From: CAZLGO01 sp964559295
Lineage (GTDB): Archaea > Methanobacteriota > Methanobacteria > Methanobacteriales > Methanobacteriaceae
Length of the DNA stretch: 15,076 nt
Direction of reading: 5' to 3'
NCBI GenBank assembly: GCA_964559295.1
Contig: CAZLGO010000042.1
Coordinates: 1-15,076 of the forward strand
Positions 14,533 through 15,076 of this stretch are shown piece after piece. The position numbers and the translations under genes are program-made. The notes beneath the pieces are model-generated. The model worked only from the letters and a program-made list of their open reading frames with translations, searched no databases and was not told the DNA's origin. Numbering within the stretch: position 1 is the stretch's first letter; each line of letters opens with the position of its first letter.

Positions 14533-14988
14533 TCACTCTTCCTCCTGATAACTTCCCTTATACACGCCAGAACCGGTAACCTCAAATGTTACGGCCTGTG
14601 CGATTTTCTCTCCTCTTTTTATTTTGTAAGGGAATTTACCATAGTTGCAAAGCAAGAATTTCAGTGTTCCATAAAATCCAGGATCTCCTACAGCAGTGTG
14701 GATGGAAACAAATGATCGTAGAAGGGTGGAACGTGGGAGAAAAAGCATTGCACATCCTTCTGGAATTTTAACCTTCGGTTTGATTGTAACCAAATAGGCG
14801 TTTTTTGGTTTTAAGATGTAAAGTGGAGGTTCAAGTTTTTCCAACTCCGGGAGATTTTTTTTATTATCTATTAAGGATGCGGGACTTTTTTGAATAAAAA
14901 CTTCATCTAACCTGAGATCAATTCCTGCAGGTTGTATATCATCTTCAAATTCTGGAAATATTTTTAAAAGTTCTTTTTCGCCTAACAT
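14533..14988 (-). CDS. dut: Archaeal dUTPase (dCTP deaminase/dUTPase superfamily)
   Basis: Hydrolyses dUTP to dUMP and pyrophosphate, keeping uracil out of DNA and supplying dUMP for thymidylate. The 151-residue protein shows IQPAGIDLRLDEVF (18-31), the phosphate-binding PRSTLLRS (85-92), the active-site AVGDPGFYGTL (99-109) with D102, and a C-terminal GVYKGSYQ (141-148). In dCTP deaminases a catalytic glutamate follows the DPG..G segment (as in VLEFYN); here that position is leucine (KFLLCN). This favours a dUTPase without deaminase activity. The ATG at 14988 is preceded by AAAAGGAGA, with 9 bases between GGAG and ATG. The gene converges on acs and is bracketed by an inverted 15-bp repeat (14497-14511 and 15027-15041). 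Confidence 0.88.
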   Translation of the reverse strand: MLGEKELLKIFPEFEDDIQPAGIDLRLDEVFIQKSPASLIDNKKNLPELEKLEPPLYILKPKNAYLVTIKPKVKIPEGCAMLFLPRSTLLRSFVSIHTAVGDPGFYGTLKFLLCNYGKFPYKIKRGEKIAQAVTFEVTGSGVYKGSYQEEE

Positions 14989-15026
14989 AAGAATTGTCTC
15001 CTTTTATCCTGTTTTGAAATCTTTAG

Positions 15027-15041
15027 AGAATTTTGATTAAC
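15027..15041 (-). repeat. Inverted copy of the GTTAATCAAAATTCT repeat upstream of dut
   Basis: On the minus strand this reads GTTAATCAAAATTCT, identical to plus-strand 14497-14511 on the other side of dut. AAAAATCT also recurs, at 14513-14520 plus and 15059-15052 minus. The copy lies in the likely promoter or leader region of dut, about 40-55 bp before its ATG. Confidence 0.6.
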
Positions 15042-15076
15042 TTGACTTTTTAGATTTTTGTTTTTGTGTTCTGATT

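Overview
The window is AT-rich euryarchaeal chromosome. The archaeal markers are a two-domain CDC48/VAT AAA ATPase, a class I HMG-CoA reductase of the kind used for isoprenoid lipids, an Orc1/Cdc6 replication initiator and an archaeal-type dUTPase. A 6-hydroxymethyl-dihydropterin diphosphokinase of the MptE (DUF115) type points to tetrahydromethanopterin synthesis, so a methanogen, an anaerobic methane or alkane oxidiser, or an Archaeoglobus-like organism is likely. I cannot place it more precisely. Ribosome binding sites of the GGAGG/GGTGAT type and TATA-like boxes are visible before several genes.

Layout. Bases 1-505 hold no convincing intact gene. A minus-strand block follows (506-5650). 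Read 5' to 3' it is CDC48, a 53-bp gap with a perfect palindrome, an unrecognised 239-residue protein starting at TTG, the succinyl-CoA ligase alpha subunit, and HMG-CoA reductase. The last three are 9 and 10 bp apart and look like one operon. A divergent intergenic region leads to a plus-strand 57-residue single-pass membrane protein (5839-6012). This converges on a minus-strand pair, mptE then orc1/cdc6 (7917-6027), in which the cdc6 ribosome binding site lies across the mptE stop codon. A class V aminotransferase (7987-9144, plus) diverges from mptE, and the two may share one TATA-like box. After a repeat-rich gap comes a minus-strand pair: an acetolactate-synthase-like TPP enzyme overlapping by 4 bp a B12-binding-domain radical SAM enzyme (12298-9345). 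Acetyl-CoA synthetase (12478-14430, plus) diverges from this pair and converges on an archaeal dUTPase (14988-14533, minus).

Most of the genes are housekeeping or central metabolism: protein unfolding, mevalonate pathway, acyl-CoA formation, C1-carrier synthesis, replication initiation, nucleotide hygiene. I found no CRISPR array, insertion sequence, rRNA or tRNA, and no clear undescribed defence or mobile system. The features most worth following up are an interspersed family of small palindromic repeats at gene 3' ends with GTTGATCAAAA cores, the mptE-cdc6 translational link, the TPP enzyme/radical SAM pair, the tandem repeat in the acs leader, the 57-residue membrane protein and the unrecognised 239-residue protein.
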